Below, piece by piece: positions 1-8,970 of a DNA stretch of 64,000 nt. The position numbers were made by a program, and so were the translations under genes. How positions within the stretch are numbered: the first letter of the stretch is position 1; every line of letters begins with the position of its first letter. The stretch is from Dysgonomonas hofstadii (GTDB lineage: Bacteria > Bacteroidota > Bacteroidia > Bacteroidales > Dysgonomonadaceae), in the NCBI RefSeq assembly GCF_014196915.1, contig NZ_JACIEP010000007.1, positions 1 through 64,000 of the forward strand, read 5' to 3'. The notes under the pieces were generated by a model. That model was given only the letters and a program-made list of their open reading frames with translations. It ran no database searches and was not told the origin of the DNA.

Positions 1-144
1 TATTTAACTATTCCAAGAAATTATGGCTTAGAAAAACCTAATATTAAACCTTGAAAATTTTGCCCTACTGTCAGATCTAGTCTAAACTTTTACACATAAT
101 ATCAGCAGGGTTTTTGTTTATAAGAGTCTGTATTTAAGTTGGGT
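1..144. other. Intergenic start of window, no gene seen
   Basis: No convincing reading frame lies here. An imperfect inverted repeat (63-70 with 103-110, one mismatch) is followed by a run of T at 111-115. It could be a weak plus-strand terminator of a gene outside the window, but the loop is long and this is uncertain. Confidence 0.3.
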
Positions 145-1335
145 TTACCGTTTAGCCTTACCCTCTATCTTTATATTCTTAGTTTCGGCTTGTGATTGTA
201 CCGCTTTGAATACTACATTGTCAAAGGAATTTTCTACTTGTTCCGAATCCATTTTTTGCAGTTCCGAATCTATATGAGCCTGGCGTTGCTTGCCTAGTTC
301 CAATATCTCTTTCTCCAGCGCTTTACGCTTGCTTATCTGATCTGCGACATACTTCTCTCTTTCGGCCTGTGACATCTTTTTAAGGTTGTCAGGCAGTTCC
401 TTTTCAGGTATATCAGATAACTTCTTTCCTCCTATTACATCATTAATCAGCTCATTGCTTCCGTAATAGCTCTTGTATCCTGCTGCGGAGAGGTTATATT
501 CAGCCCGACGTGCATTCACTGCCGCATCACCTTTGCTCATCTTGCTGCTTTGTACTTCTTTCACTTCCATCTGAGCTGATGATTCTCCGTAGTATATACG
601 GGTTTTATCAAGCTCGCGCTGACGTTCGTTTATCCTGTCGTCGTACGGGGTACGGACAACAATGTTATTAACGTTCATATCCGTTTTGATGTACTCACCA
701 TTCGTCTTAGATGCTATTTCTTTCCATATCTGATCGGCAGTCGGGTCATTACCCATTAATATGGTATTCACTATAATACCTTTCTTTTTCGCTTCGGAGC
801 AGCTCTCAGGATATTTTACATCATCTCTGTAATCCATATGAGGAGGGCAATCGCCGACAAGAAAGAGTGTTTTGTAGGTGTTTTCGCTATCATCCCATCG
901 CATATCGTTCACTCCTTCATAAAGAGCCTGATTCACACTCTCCGGCGCATCTCCTCCACCATCGGCGCGAATTGCCATCAGCTGTTCATACAGGTTATCG
1001 AGGTCAGAGCCCAGAGGTATTTTCTTTGTGATGAATTCATCGCCCCTGTCGCGATAGAAAATCATACCTACTTCTATATCCGGTGCTGGATCGGTTTGTG
1101 TAAGGCTACTGGTTATCGACCATATTTTATCCTTGGCAGCACTTATCAGTCCCGACATGCTGCCTGTGGCGTCGAGCAGGAAAACCACCTGCATTTTAGG
1201 CTTCTGGGTCACAGGCCGGATTGTTTTCTTTTGGAGAATGTTTTGAGGTATCTCCTTTGTGTTATTCGCTGCATTCAGGGAACAGATTGCACCTATGGAT
1301 ATGAGACATAATAGAAAATAATATCGCTTTTTCAT
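145..1335 (-). CDS. Secreted von Willebrand factor A (vWA) domain protein
   Basis: A 396-residue protein with an N-terminal signal peptide (about residues 1-22, ending LNA). A vWA fold starts near residue 48 and carries the metal-ion adhesion motif DATGSMS at residues 55-61, so divalent metal binding is likely. A second conserved stretch, LFLVGDCPPH, fits the core strand following the MIDAS helix. The C-terminal third is highly charged, rich in Lys, Glu and Arg, and probably helical. The ATG start sits about 38 bases inside a TATATTTG box. The protein is likely exported to the periplasm or surface. Its ligand is unknown, and the neighbours (a small lipoprotein and ubiE) give no hint. Family assignment is firm and function is not. 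Confidence 0.85.
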   Translation of the reverse strand: MKKRYYFLLCLISIGAICSLNAANNTKEIPQNILQKKTIRPVTQKPKMQVVFLLDATGSMSGLISAAKDKIWSITSSLTQTDPAPDIEVGMIFYRDRGDEFITKKIPLGSDLDNLYEQLMAIRADGGGDAPESVNQALYEGVNDMRWDDSENTYKTLFLVGDCPPHMDYRDDVKYPESCSEAKKKGIIVNTILMGNDPTADQIWKEIASKTNGEYIKTDMNVNNIVVRTPYDDRINERQRELDKTRIYYGESSAQMEVKEVQSSKMSKGDAAVNARRAEYNLSAAGYKSYYGSNELINDVIGGKKLSDIPEKELPDNLKKMSQAEREKYVADQISKRKALEKEILELGKQRQAHIDSELQKMDSEQVENSFDNVVFKAVQSQAETKNIKIEGKAKR

Positions 1336-1372
1336 AACTTCAGAGGTTTGTGATTGGTTAGTATTTCTGAAG

Positions 1373-1380
1373 CAAATATA
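1373..1380 (-). promoter_or_regulatory. Promoter -7 box of the vWA gene
   Basis: On the minus strand this reads TATATTTG, matching the Bacteroidetes TAnnTTTG -7 consensus, 37 bases upstream of the vWA start codon. No clear -33 TTTG was found. Confidence 0.55.
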
Positions 1381-1453
1381 AGCGACTCTATTTTATAAAG
1401 TGAGGAAGAACGGGTGAACTGCTTTTTTCAGTTGGTAAAAATTATAGATGACT

Positions 1454-1918
1454 TTATTTTTCCAGTTTTACTTCAACTTTAAATACTCCTGCCCACGGGT
1501 CGCCTGCCATCATATTCTCGTGCACCGATATTTTATAAGTTCCATCCATCGGCAGATCATATTCCATATCTCTGCCCCATGGACCGTCCATTTTACCGTC
1601 GGGCATAAATATCTGCGAAAACCTGATATTAGCCAATGAATCGGGAGAAGACAAATGGGCTGATAATTTTTTTGAACCTTTGGATGAGAATTCTATGTAA
1701 ACGGTCTGGTTTTCATTCTTCTGAATAGTTGCCGATGCTTGCCCGTCGGTTAAATCGATTTTTATCAGATCGTTATTCGAGGGTATCAGGATTTCCGACT
1801 TTTGTATATCGAAAACGGTAGAATTAGTGTCGGATTTTTCTTTCCAGTTTTTTGAACAATAAGTGAACAACAAAGCTAGTATAACCGGCAAAAGTACTGT
1901 TTTATTCATCTCATTCAA
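1454..1918 (-). CDS. Small lipoprotein, function unknown
   Basis: A 154-residue protein beginning with a hydrophobic signal sequence that ends in a Cys at residue 21 (LLFTYC). The residue before the Cys is Tyr, which is unusual for a lipobox but tolerated in this phylum. The remainder is polar and predicted rich in beta strands. The C-terminal part (DGTYKISVHENMMAGDPWAG) resembles the beta-sandwich of pre-peptidase C-terminal-type domains, which is only a shape resemblance. It lies 48 bases after ubiE on the same strand with no terminator between, so it may be read from the same transcript. I do not recognise a named family. Confidence 0.65.
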   Translation of the reverse strand: MNEMNKTVLLPVILALLFTYCSKNWKEKSDTNSTVFDIQKSEILIPSNNDLIKIDLTDGQASATIQKNENQTVYIEFSSKGSKKLSAHLSSPDSLANIRFSQIFMPDGKMDGPWGRDMEYDLPMDGTYKISVHENMMAGDPWAGVFKVEVKLEK

Positions 1919-1966
1919 TTATATATTATTATATACAATTGAAAGTGGTATTATGTTCAATAATAT

Positions 1967-2704
1967 TTACTTCTTTGCCAGATACATAGAACATGTACCC
2001 ATCGTATATGTTTTATATGAAGCCTCTTGAAAGCCGTTTTTCAGCAATGTGTTTACCATATCCTTCCCTTGTATAAAAGCTTCGATGGATTTAGGCAGGT
2101 AAGAGTAGGCTGTTTTGTCTTTCGATATCAGCCGTCCTATTGTTGGAATATATACTTTGGAGTATAACCAGAACCCCTGCTTTAACGGGAAATGACGGGG
2201 AGTGGATAATTCCAGTATCATCAGTTCTCCACCGGGTTTCAATACACGGAGTATTTCTTTCAGGCCTTTATCGAGGTCTTCAAAGTTGCGGACACCAAAA
2301 GCGACCATTGCCGCATCGAACGAATCGTCAGGTAACTGTAGGTTCATGCAGTCCTGTTTTTCAAAACTTATTTTATCGCCTAATCCTGCTTTTGCTACTT
2401 TTTGTCGTCCCACATCCATCATCCCTTCCGAAATGTCGATACCCAGAATAGATTGCGGCTGCAGTATATCAAAAGCCTGAATAGCAAGGTCTCCGGTTCC
2501 GGTGGCGATGTCAAGTATAGTTTGCGGGTTTTGCTTTTTTAGCATCGACAGGCCTTTTTTGCGCCAGCCAATGTCCAGCCGCATCGACATGGTACGGTTC
2601 AATGTATCATAATTTTCAGCGATGGAATCAAACATTTTCTCAACCTGCGCGCCTTTGTTTTCTCCACTTGAATATGGAACTATTTTTTCAGCTTCGTATG
2701 TCAT
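1967..2704 (-). CDS. ubiE: Demethylmenaquinone methyltransferase
   Basis: A 245-residue class I SAM-dependent methyltransferase of the UbiE/MenG family, which methylates demethylmenaquinone to menaquinone, the final step of respiratory quinone synthesis. The SAM-binding loop ILDIATGTGDLA lies at residues 63-74. The family signatures near the N-terminus (MFDSIAENYDTLN) and in the centre (FGVRNFEDLDKG) are intact, and the length is usual for the family. Bacteroidales use menaquinone, so menG would be an equally good symbol. The ATG overlaps the TGA of the upstream 63-residue ORF in an ATGA arrangement. It therefore appears translationally coupled to a zeta-toxin-like pair, an odd setting for a core metabolic enzyme. 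Confidence 0.93.
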   Translation of the reverse strand: MTYEAEKIVPYSSGENKGAQVEKMFDSIAENYDTLNRTMSMRLDIGWRKKGLSMLKKQNPQTILDIATGTGDLAIQAFDILQPQSILGIDISEGMMDVGRQKVAKAGLGDKISFEKQDCMNLQLPDDSFDAAMVAFGVRNFEDLDKGLKEILRVLKPGGELMILELSTPRHFPLKQGFWLYSKVYIPTIGRLISKDKTAYSYLPKSIEAFIQGKDMVNTLLKNGFQEASYKTYTMGTCSMYLAKK

Positions 2705-2892
2705 TTCGAATGCGGATATGGAATTTTTATATCAACAGTATTCAGATCTCTGGCCTTTATTCCCACAACCCTTCCGTTATGTGAGAAATACAGTTCCTCG
2801 TTTTCCTGCTGTCTTTTTCTGACCAGTTCGTTATAAGAAACCTGTATCCCTGTGAGCAATTTGTTGCGTATGGCTATTTCTTCCGGTGTCAT
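2701..2892 (-). CDS. Small partner protein of the zeta-toxin-like kinase
   Basis: A 63-residue protein whose ATG overlaps the stop of the upstream kinase gene and whose stop overlaps the ubiE start, each by four bases. The N-terminal half is charged and predicted helical (residues 1-32). The second half contains a short strand-turn-strand pattern around SHNGRVVGIKA. Small proteins of this size commonly sit next to COG4185 zeta-like ATPases and are suspected antitoxins. The identity here rests on position and size and not on a recognised domain. It is kept as a gene because it is tightly coupled on both sides and its reading frame is uninterrupted. Confidence 0.65.
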   Translation of the reverse strand: MTPEEIAIRNKLLTGIQVSYNELVRKRQQENEELYFSHNGRVVGIKARDLNTVDIKIPYPHSK

Positions 2893-3455
2893 ACGTCTCT
2901 CAGATACAGGAACCTGTCTTCGTCATATATATCTATGATCTTTGTTTTATTCCCTTCGGCGATCATCCTGAAAGGATCGGTAGAATTGTCCACCAGTAAC
3001 CAGTAATCGGAGATAGGGATGAAGATAGAAAACAAATTCCTCATTCCTGCAAAGTAACGCCTTACAACCACGTCATCCGGCACATTATGCCCTCCAAAAC
3101 GAACCCGCTGTTCTACCCTTTTTATCGCCAGTTCGGGCGATTCGAGCCAGAAGTAGATCAGGGTAACGAAGTAACCCTCCTTCTGTGCTCTTTTTATAAA
3201 GTTGGCATAGGAACGGGTGGCCAGGGTTGTCTCTATGGCAAAATCCTCCTGCATGCGCATCATTTCGTTCATACGCATCAGCATAATACGGCCTGCATCG
3301 ATAGCTACCGATTCCGGTTGGAAAGGGGATAGGCCTTTAGCTATTTCGTCTGCATTGATAAACTCTTTACAGTCGAGCATTTCGGGAAACATAGCATACG
3401 ATGCGGTTGTTTTTCCCGCACCGTTACACCCTGATATAATATAGAGATTTGGCAT
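2889..3455 (-). CDS. Zeta-toxin-like P-loop kinase (COG4185 type)
   Basis: A 188-residue P-loop protein with Walker A GCNGAGKTT at residues 9-17 and the zeta family signature FINADEIAKGLSP just after it. A conserved catalytic-type region follows (AIETTLATRSYANFI), then an Arg-rich lid (KRVEQRVRFGGHNVPDDVVVRR). Family members phosphorylate UDP-N-acetylamino sugars or unknown small molecules, and the COG4185 branch is often annotated as a predicted ABC-type ATPase. The gene is first of a three-gene overlapping run with a 63-residue ORF and ubiE. This order differs from the classic epsilon-zeta systems, where the antitoxin comes first. Whether it is toxic cannot be read from sequence. Confidence 0.8.
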   Translation of the reverse strand: MPNLYIISGCNGAGKTTASYAMFPEMLDCKEFINADEIAKGLSPFQPESVAIDAGRIMLMRMNEMMRMQEDFAIETTLATRSYANFIKRAQKEGYFVTLIYFWLESPELAIKRVEQRVRFGGHNVPDDVVVRRYFAGMRNLFSIFIPISDYWLLVDNSTDPFRMIAEGNKTKIIDIYDEDRFLYLRDV

Positions 3456-3576
3456 CCGGTTGTAAATATTGATTTACTGATATTTTTTTAACACGGAGTA
3501 AAAGGAGTTAAAAATAGATTTTATATAGTACTCCTGATACTCTTTTTACTTTGTGTTTATAAATTGTAAGGTTCTC

Positions 3577-4527
3577 TTAACCTCTTTTACTTAAATACTC
3601 GTTTATATTCTTTTCCAGGCGTTCGGCAACACTGCTGATATCGGCCTTTACAAACTTTTCGCCTACAATCTTTTCATATAGTTCGATGTAACGTTCCGAT
3701 ACGCTGTTGCAATACTCCTCGGTCATTTCAGGTACCAACTGCCCTTCTTTTCCTTGGAATCCGTTGTCCATAAGCCATTTACGGACAAACTCCTTTGACA
3801 ACTGGCGCTGTTCTTCTCCTTTGTCGAACAATTCCTGATAGGTGTCGGCATAGAAATAACGGGAAGAATCGGGTGTATGTATTTCATCGATAAGATAGAT
3901 TTTACCGTCTTTTTTCCCGAATTCGTATTTTGTATCGACAAGGATCAGTCCTTTTTGAGCCGCCATTTCTGTTCCCCGTTGGAACAGGGCATAGGTATAT
4001 TTTTCCAATTGCTCGTATTCTTCCTTACTCACAAGCCCTTGTGCTATGATTTCTTCTTTCGATATATTTTCGTCATGTCCTACGTCTTCTTTCGTGGTAG
4101 GAGTGATGATCGGTTTCGGAAATTTCTGGTTTTCTTTCATGCCTTCGGGTAATGGTACTCCGCAAAGACTTCTTGCTCCTGCTTTGTATTCGCGCCATGC
4201 ACTTCCTGTAAGGTATCCGCGGATCACCATTTCCACTTTGTACTGTTCGCAACGTAATCCTACGGTCACCATCGGATCGGGAGTCGCCTGTTTCCAGTTA
4301 GGGACGATGTCGGCTGTCGCGTCAAGGAATTTGGCGGCGATCTGGTTTAGTACCTGCCCTTTATATGGTATACCTTGTGGTAATACAACATCAAACGCTG
4401 ATATTCGATCAGTCGCTACCATCACCAAAAGGTCGTTGTTTATAGAATATACATCTCTTACTTTACCGTGGTATACGTGGGTTTGTCCCGGGAAATTGAA
4501 ATCTGTTCTGACTAAAGTATTCTTCAT
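3577..4527 (-). CDS. purC: SAICAR synthase
   Basis: A 316-residue phosphoribosylaminoimidazole-succinocarboxamide synthase, which joins CAIR and aspartate using ATP in de novo purine synthesis. The nucleotide-binding N-terminus ([11 protein letters not shown]) and the signature block [14 protein letters not shown] are intact, as is [12 protein letters not shown]. The length matches the longer, eukaryote-like branch of PurC that is common in Bacteroidetes. It is cytoplasmic. It appears to be a single-gene transcript: a -7 box lies 48 bases upstream and the next gene downstream is 121 bases away. Confidence 0.95.
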   Translation of the reverse strand: MKNTLVRTDFNFPGQTHVYHGKVRDVYSINNDLLVMVATDRISAFDVVLPQGIPYKGQVLNQIAAKFLDATADIVPNWKQATPDPMVTVGLRCEQYKVEMVIRGYLTGSAWREYKAGARSLCGVPLPEGMKENQKFPKPIITPTTKEDVGHDENISKEEIIAQGLVSKEEYEQLEKYTYALFQRGTEMAAQKGLILVDTKYEFGKKDGKIYLIDEIHTPDSSRYFYADTYQELFDKGEEQRQLSKEFVRKWLMDNGFQGKEGQLVPEMTEEYCNSVSERYIELYEKIVGEKFVKADISSVAERLEKNINEYLSKRG

Positions 4528-4574
4528 TCTGTTTTATTTTCTAATTGTTCTTCCTTATAACAAAATACTTGCTT

Positions 4575-4582
4575 CAAAGTTA
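4575..4582 (-). promoter_or_regulatory. Promoter -7 box of purC
   Basis: The minus strand reads TAACTTTG, matching TAnnTTTG, 48 bases upstream of the purC ATG. Confidence 0.5.
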
Positions 4583-4647
4583 CTGAAAGTTGGGCAAAAA
4601 TCAATAATATATCTGAGCCACTTGTTAAAAGTTGACAATTATCAATC

Positions 4648-4669
4648 GCCGAAGCGTAGGCGAGGCAAA
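4648..4669 (+). repeat. 22-base direct repeat, copy 1
   Basis: This copy begins GCCGAAGCGTAGGCGAGG and is identical to the copy at 4806-4827, 158 bases away. It is GC-rich within an AT-rich spacer, with a partly palindromic GCC/GGC edge. Confidence 0.8.
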
Positions 4670-4683
4670 GTTGACACATATTT

Positions 4684-4733
4684 ACAGTTAACAGTCAACA
4701 GTTATCAGTTAACAAAAAAGTTACAAAAGTTAC
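4684..4733 (+). repeat. Dispersed repeat, copy A
   Basis: The reverse complement of this stretch matches 43545-43600 over an uninterrupted core of about 31 bases. It contains iterated GTTAACTG / GTTGACTG units. The second copy carries one additional GTTGACT unit. Confidence 0.75.
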
Positions 4734-4805
4734 ACTTTTGTCTCTTTTTCAACCAATGCCTGACAAACAACGTTCGGCAGAGCAAAGCGGAGCCAATTGA
4801 AAATT

Positions 4806-4827
4806 GCCGAAGCGTAGGCGAGGCAAA
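4806..4827 (+). repeat. 22-base direct repeat, copy 2
   Basis: Identical to 4648-4669. A related degenerate GC-rich stretch (CGTTCGGCAGAGC) lies between the copies at about 4771. Confidence 0.8.
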
Positions 4828-4959
4828 CCTGACATATTTTATTATTCCCCAATTTGTTCATTTTTCAAATTTTCATTGGCACACCGGCATATTATATAAT
4901 CAGTACATTGATATACCATAGATAAAGTTCCTGAAATAAAATACAATTCCGATCCCATA

Positions 4960-4984
4960 AAAAAACCGGAGCTTATTGCTCCGG
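4960..4984 (-). terminator. Intrinsic terminator of phoH overlapping its stop codon
   Basis: On the minus strand, a 7-base-pair stem CCGGAGC/GCTCCGG (4978-4984 with 4966-4972) encloses a five-base loop and is followed by six T. The loop contains the phoH TAA (4973-4975), so the last three sense codons of phoH are part of the hairpin. Confidence 0.85.
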
Positions 4985-5953
4985 CTTTTTCCTTTCTTCT
5001 TCTTTCAGTTTCTTTACTCTGCGGTCTTCTTTTTCGTAAGCTTCCACAATGCTTTGTACAAGCCTGTGCCGCACGATGTCTTTTTTATCGAACTCAATAT
5101 GTCCTATTCCTTTTACGTTTTTGAGCACACGCAAGGCATGCTTCAATCCCGACAGTTGCGATGGCGGCAGGTCGATCTGTGTGATGTCGCCTGTAATGAT
5201 CATTTTGGCGTTCATCCCCAGGCGGGTAAGGAACATTTTTATCTGATGCACAGTCGTATTCTGTGCTTCATCCAATATAATCACCGCATCGTTCAACGTG
5301 CGCCCGCGCATAAAGGCGAGGGGGGCGATCTGAATTACTTTGTTCTCAATATAATCTTTCAGTTTTGCCGGGGCGATCATATCTTCCAGTGCGTCATACA
5401 ACGGTTGCAAATACGGATCGATCTTATCTTTCATATCTCCGGGAAGGAATCCGAGTTTTTCACCGGCTTCCACAGCCGGACGGCTAAGGATGATTTTTTT
5501 TACTTCCTTGTTTTTGAGTGCTTTCACTGCTAATGCAATGGCCGTATATGTCTTTCCCGATCCGGCAGGCCCTATGCCGAACACCATATCGTTTTCGTTG
5601 AAACTGTCTACCAGCCTTTGCTGATTAGGCGTGCGTGCAAAAATAGGCTTACCGTTGATGCCGTAAATGATCAGGTTTTCCTGCTTTACTACATTCGGTG
5701 TATTCCCTTTTACTATGCTTATAATATCTTCTTCGGTAAGTTTGTTGCGATCATGTGAGAAGGTCTCCAGTTCACGCACTTTCTCTTCGAACAGGGGAAT
5801 ATCTTCCGCATTACCCGAAACCTTAATAGCATTGCCCCGTGCCATGATACGTAATTTAGGAAAAAGAGTCTTTAGTAGTTGTATGTTCGAATTATTCACC
5901 CCGAAGAACACTACGGGATCAATGTGTTCTAAAATTATTATCTGTTCAATCAT
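4973..5953 (-). CDS. phoH: PhoH family ATPase
   Basis: A 326-residue PhoH/PhoL-type protein. An N-terminal KH-like region (about 1-100) precedes a P-loop ATPase domain with Walker A GPAGSGKT at residues 128-135 and Walker B VIILDEAQN further on. TGDITQIDLP matches the conserved sensor-like block of the family. The length is typical of the single-domain bacterial PhoH protein. The family is thought to act as cytoplasmic RNA-associated ATPases or helicases, and the precise substrate is unsettled. The gene diverges from mutS, with a separate promoter box for each. Its 3' end is built into its own terminator. Confidence 0.9.
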   Translation of the reverse strand: MIEQIIILEHIDPVVFFGVNNSNIQLLKTLFPKLRIMARGNAIKVSGNAEDIPLFEEKVRELETFSHDRNKLTEEDIISIVKGNTPNVVKQENLIIYGINGKPIFARTPNQQRLVDSFNENDMVFGIGPAGSGKTYTAIALAVKALKNKEVKKIILSRPAVEAGEKLGFLPGDMKDKIDPYLQPLYDALEDMIAPAKLKDYIENKVIQIAPLAFMRGRTLNDAVIILDEAQNTTVHQIKMFLTRLGMNAKMIITGDITQIDLPPSQLSGLKHALRVLKNVKGIGHIEFDKKDIVRHRLVQSIVEAYEKEDRRVKKLKEEERKKPEQ

Positions 5954-6020
5954 TCAATTCAATATCAACAATGTACCATTCTGTTTTAATTTTGGTATGT
6001 CGGGTGTGTGTAATGGATTA

Positions 6021-6028
6021 CAAAGATA
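6021..6028 (-). promoter_or_regulatory. Promoter -7 box of phoH
   Basis: The minus strand reads TATCTTTG, 67 bases upstream of the phoH ATG, in the divergent spacer with mutS. Confidence 0.55.
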
Positions 6029-6089
6029 GATATAAATTTATATTTGTCGATGATTTACGGGTTATCAATTTAATTCCGTTAATTTTTTC

Positions 6090-6097
6090 TATCTTTG
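6090..6097 (+). promoter_or_regulatory. Promoter -7 box of mutS
   Basis: TATCTTTG, 47 bases upstream of the GTG start of mutS. Confidence 0.55.
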
Positions 6098-6144
6098 TTC
6101 ACTTGTAAAATTATAAAGAATACATCTAAATAAACATACAGGAC

Positions 6145-8757
6145 GTGTCGAAGAAAATAGCTGAAACCCCACTGATGAAACAATATTTCGAGATTAAAAG
6201 CAAGCATCCCGATGCTATACTTTTGTTTCGTGTGGGCGACTTTTACGAAACTTTTTCACAGGATGCTATCGATGCGGCCGAGATACTGGGGATCACGCTT
6301 ACCCGTCGGGGAAATGGTGTAGCTTCGTTCGTCGAACTGGCAGGATTCCCGCATCATGCATTGGATACATATTTACCGAAGCTTGTGCGGGCAGGGAAAC
6401 GGGTGGCTATCTGCGACCAACTGGAAGATCCTAAGCAGACAAAAACACTGGTGAAAAGGGGAATAACCGAACTGGTGACTCCCGGTGTTTCTATCAATGA
6501 CAATATACTGAACCATAAAGAAAATAATTTCCTGTGTGCCATTCATTTTGCCAAGAACGTTTGTGGCGTATCTTTCCTCGATATTTCCACAGGGGAATTT
6601 ATGGTAGCCGAAGGAACAAAAGAATATATTGATAAGCTGCTCACAAACTTTTCTCCGAAGGAAGTTCTTATAGAACGTAGCAGGAGGAAACAGTTCGAAG
6701 AATATTTCGGTAGCCGTTTCTTTATCTTCGAACTGGAAGACTGGGTGTTTACTGAAGATACAGCGCGTGACCGTCTGTTGAAACATTTTGAAACGAGAAA
6801 TCTGAAAGGTTTCGGTGTGCAACATCTTACTAACGGTGTTATAGCTGCGGGGACAATCCTGCATTATCTGGATGTCACCCAGCATAATCAGATAGGGCAC
6901 ATTACTTCACTGTCACGTATAGAAGAAGACAAGTATGTACGCTTAGATAAATTCACCGTACGTAGTCTTGAAGTTATCTCTACGATGAACGAAGGGGGGA
7001 AAAGCCTTCTCGATATTTTGGATAAGACCGTTTCGCCGATGGGAGCGCGGATGCTCCGCCGATGGCTGGTTTTTCCGTTGAAAGATATCAAGCCGATCAA
7101 TAGCCGCCTGTCTGTAGTGGAGTATTTTTTCAAAGATATAGAATTAAAGAACCTGCTGGAAGAACAACTCTCATTGATAGGCGATCTCGAACGTATTATC
7201 TCAAAAGTGGCTGTTAACCGTATTTCGCCACGCGAGGTAGTACAATTGAAAGTAGCATTGAGAGCTATCGAGCCTATTCGCAATGCCTTTCTTGCATCGG
7301 ACGAACCGAGTTTGAAAGAAATAGGCGAAAAGCTTAATCCATGTCCTGTTATTCGCGACCGTATCGAAAAAGAGATACAACCCGATCCTCCGGCATTGGT
7401 CAACAAGGGGAATATCATCAAAAGAGGCATTAATCAGGATCTGGATGAATTGCGCGATATCGCCTATTCGGGTAAAGATTACCTGCTGAAAATACAACAA
7501 CGGGAAACTGAAGCAACGGGAATTTCTTCCCTGAAAATAAGCTTTAATAATGTTTTCGGATACTATATAGAAGTCCGTAATACACATAAAGATAAAGTTC
7601 CTGCCGAATGGATCAGAAAGCAAACGTTGGTAAATGCCGAACGCTATATCACTCAGGAACTGAAAGAATACGAAGAAAAGATTCTTGGTGCTGAAGAAAA
7701 AATTCTTGCGTTGGAATCGAATATTTTCAATGATCTGGTGCATAGCCTTGTCGATTATATCCCGACCATACAGCTAAATGCAAGCCTTATAGCACAGATA
7801 GACTGCCTGCTGTCTTTTGCCAAAGCTGCCAAAGAGAATAAATATATCCGTCCCGAAATAAACGATTCGGATGTACTGAATATTAAAAACGGGCGACACC
7901 CTGTTATTGAGAAGCAGCTTCCGTTAGGCGAATCCTATGTGGCCAATGATGTCCGCCTGGATAGTAACAAGCAGCAGATTATTATTATTACAGGGCCAAA
8001 TATGGCGGGTAAGTCCGCATTGCTTCGTCAGACAGCATTAATAACACTGATGGCACAGGCCGGAAGTTTTGTTCCCGCCGAAGCTGCTCAGATAGGGCTG
8101 GTAGATAAGATATTCACTAGGGTAGGGGCTTCCGATAATATTTCGCTGGGAGAATCAACCTTTATGGTGGAGATGAATGAAGCATCGGATATCTTGAACA
8201 ACCTGTCTCCGAAAAGCTTGGTTTTATTCGATGAATTGGGGCGTGGTACTAGTACATATGATGGTATATCCATTGCCTGGGCGATCGTGGAATATATACA
8301 CGAGCACCCGAAGGCCAAAGCTAAAACACTGTTTGCCACCCATTATCACGAACTGAATGAGATGGAAAAATCATTCAAACGCATAAAGAACTTTAACGTA
8401 TCGGTGAAAGAAGTAGACAATAAGGTGATTTTCCTGCGTAAGCTTGTTCCCGGTGGCAGTGAACACAGTTTCGGTATCCATGTGGCCAAGATGGCAGGGA
8501 TGCCGCAAAGTATAGTGAAACGTGCAAACAACATACTGAAGCAATTGGAATCGGACAATCGCAAGCAGGGAATATCCAAACCTATTACCGATATCAAAGA
8601 AAATCGTGAAGGTTATCAGTTAAGCTTTTTCCAATTGGACGATCCTGTACTCAGCCAGGTGAGGGATGAAATAAAATCGCTTGATGTCAACAACCTGACG
8701 CCTATGGAGGCTCTGAACAAACTGAATGATATTAAGAAAATTGTTTCGGGGAAATAA
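6145..8757 (+). CDS. mutS: DNA mismatch repair protein MutS
   Basis: An 870-residue MutS that recognises mismatches and small loops and starts repair in an ATP-dependent way. The mismatch-reading F-x-E motif is FYE at residues 33-35. The Walker A motif GPNMAGKS is at 617-624, followed by the family signature [20 protein letters not shown] and the conserved FATHYHEL. The C-terminal tail ends with the short helix ([19 protein letters not shown]) typical of MutS1 proteins. The start is GTG. No in-frame ATG upstream gives the conserved N-terminus, and the frame from the GTG matches the family beginning. The gene appears monocistronic. Confidence 0.97.
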   Translation: MSKKIAETPLMKQYFEIKSKHPDAILLFRVGDFYETFSQDAIDAAEILGITLTRRGNGVASFVELAGFPHHALDTYLPKLVRAGKRVAICDQLEDPKQTKTLVKRGITELVTPGVSINDNILNHKENNFLCAIHFAKNVCGVSFLDISTGEFMVAEGTKEYIDKLLTNFSPKEVLIERSRRKQFEEYFGSRFFIFELEDWVFTEDTARDRLLKHFETRNLKGFGVQHLTNGVIAAGTILHYLDVTQHNQIGHITSLSRIEEDKYVRLDKFTVRSLEVISTMNEGGKSLLDILDKTVSPMGARMLRRWLVFPLKDIKPINSRLSVVEYFFKDIELKNLLEEQLSLIGDLERIISKVAVNRISPREVVQLKVALRAIEPIRNAFLASDEPSLKEIGEKLNPCPVIRDRIEKEIQPDPPALVNKGNIIKRGINQDLDELRDIAYSGKDYLLKIQQRETEATGISSLKISFNNVFGYYIEVRNTHKDKVPAEWIRKQTLVNAERYITQELKEYEEKILGAEEKILALESNIFNDLVHSLVDYIPTIQLNASLIAQIDCLLSFAKAAKENKYIRPEINDSDVLNIKNGRHPVIEKQLPLGESYVANDVRLDSNKQQIIIITGPNMAGKSALLRQTALITLMAQAGSFVPAEAAQIGLVDKIFTRVGASDNISLGESTFMVEMNEASDILNNLSPKSLVLFDELGRGTSTYDGISIAWAIVEYIHEHPKAKAKTLFATHYHELNEMEKSFKRIKNFNVSVKEVDNKVIFLRKLVPGGSEHSFGIHVAKMAGMPQSIVKRANNILKQLESDNRKQGISKPITDIKENREGYQLSFFQLDDPVLSQVRDEIKSLDVNNLTPMEALNKLNDIKKIVSGK

Positions 8758-8970
8758 TAGATGAGACTGTAATGAGTATTTGTCTGTAAAACGAACCTTT
8801 TTCTTTTTATATAAACATGATAACCGAAGTTAAAGGGGGTACTCTGTATGACGGGTTTTGCACCAAAAAGGATGAAAATTAAGACAATAATCTCTTCTAA
8901 TTCAACATTTTTTTATTCCTTTGTAACCTGAAGCAGACTTTCTACAATTTATCTGAAAAATAGGATATTA

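Larger units (their letters stand above)
4528..4972. other. Gene-free spacer with repeats between purC and phoH
   Basis: About 445 bases with no credible gene. It holds the purC promoter, two copies of a 22-base direct repeat, one copy of a dispersed repeat that recurs inverted at 43545-43600, and the phoH terminator at the right edge. A long plus-strand frame crossing it is antisense to purC and has no coding character. Confidence 0.6.

Noticed and set aside
2889-3455. Calling the zeta-like kinase a proven toxin
   Set aside because: Kinase motifs are present, but toxicity and neutralisation cannot be seen in sequence; it is kept as toxin-like only.
4046-4921. Long plus-strand ORF across the purC/phoH spacer
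   Set aside because: It is antisense to purC for half its length, then reads through repeats. It has no family features.
6888-7743. Minus-strand ORFs inside mutS
   Set aside because: Shadows of the MutS reading frame with no recognisable domain.
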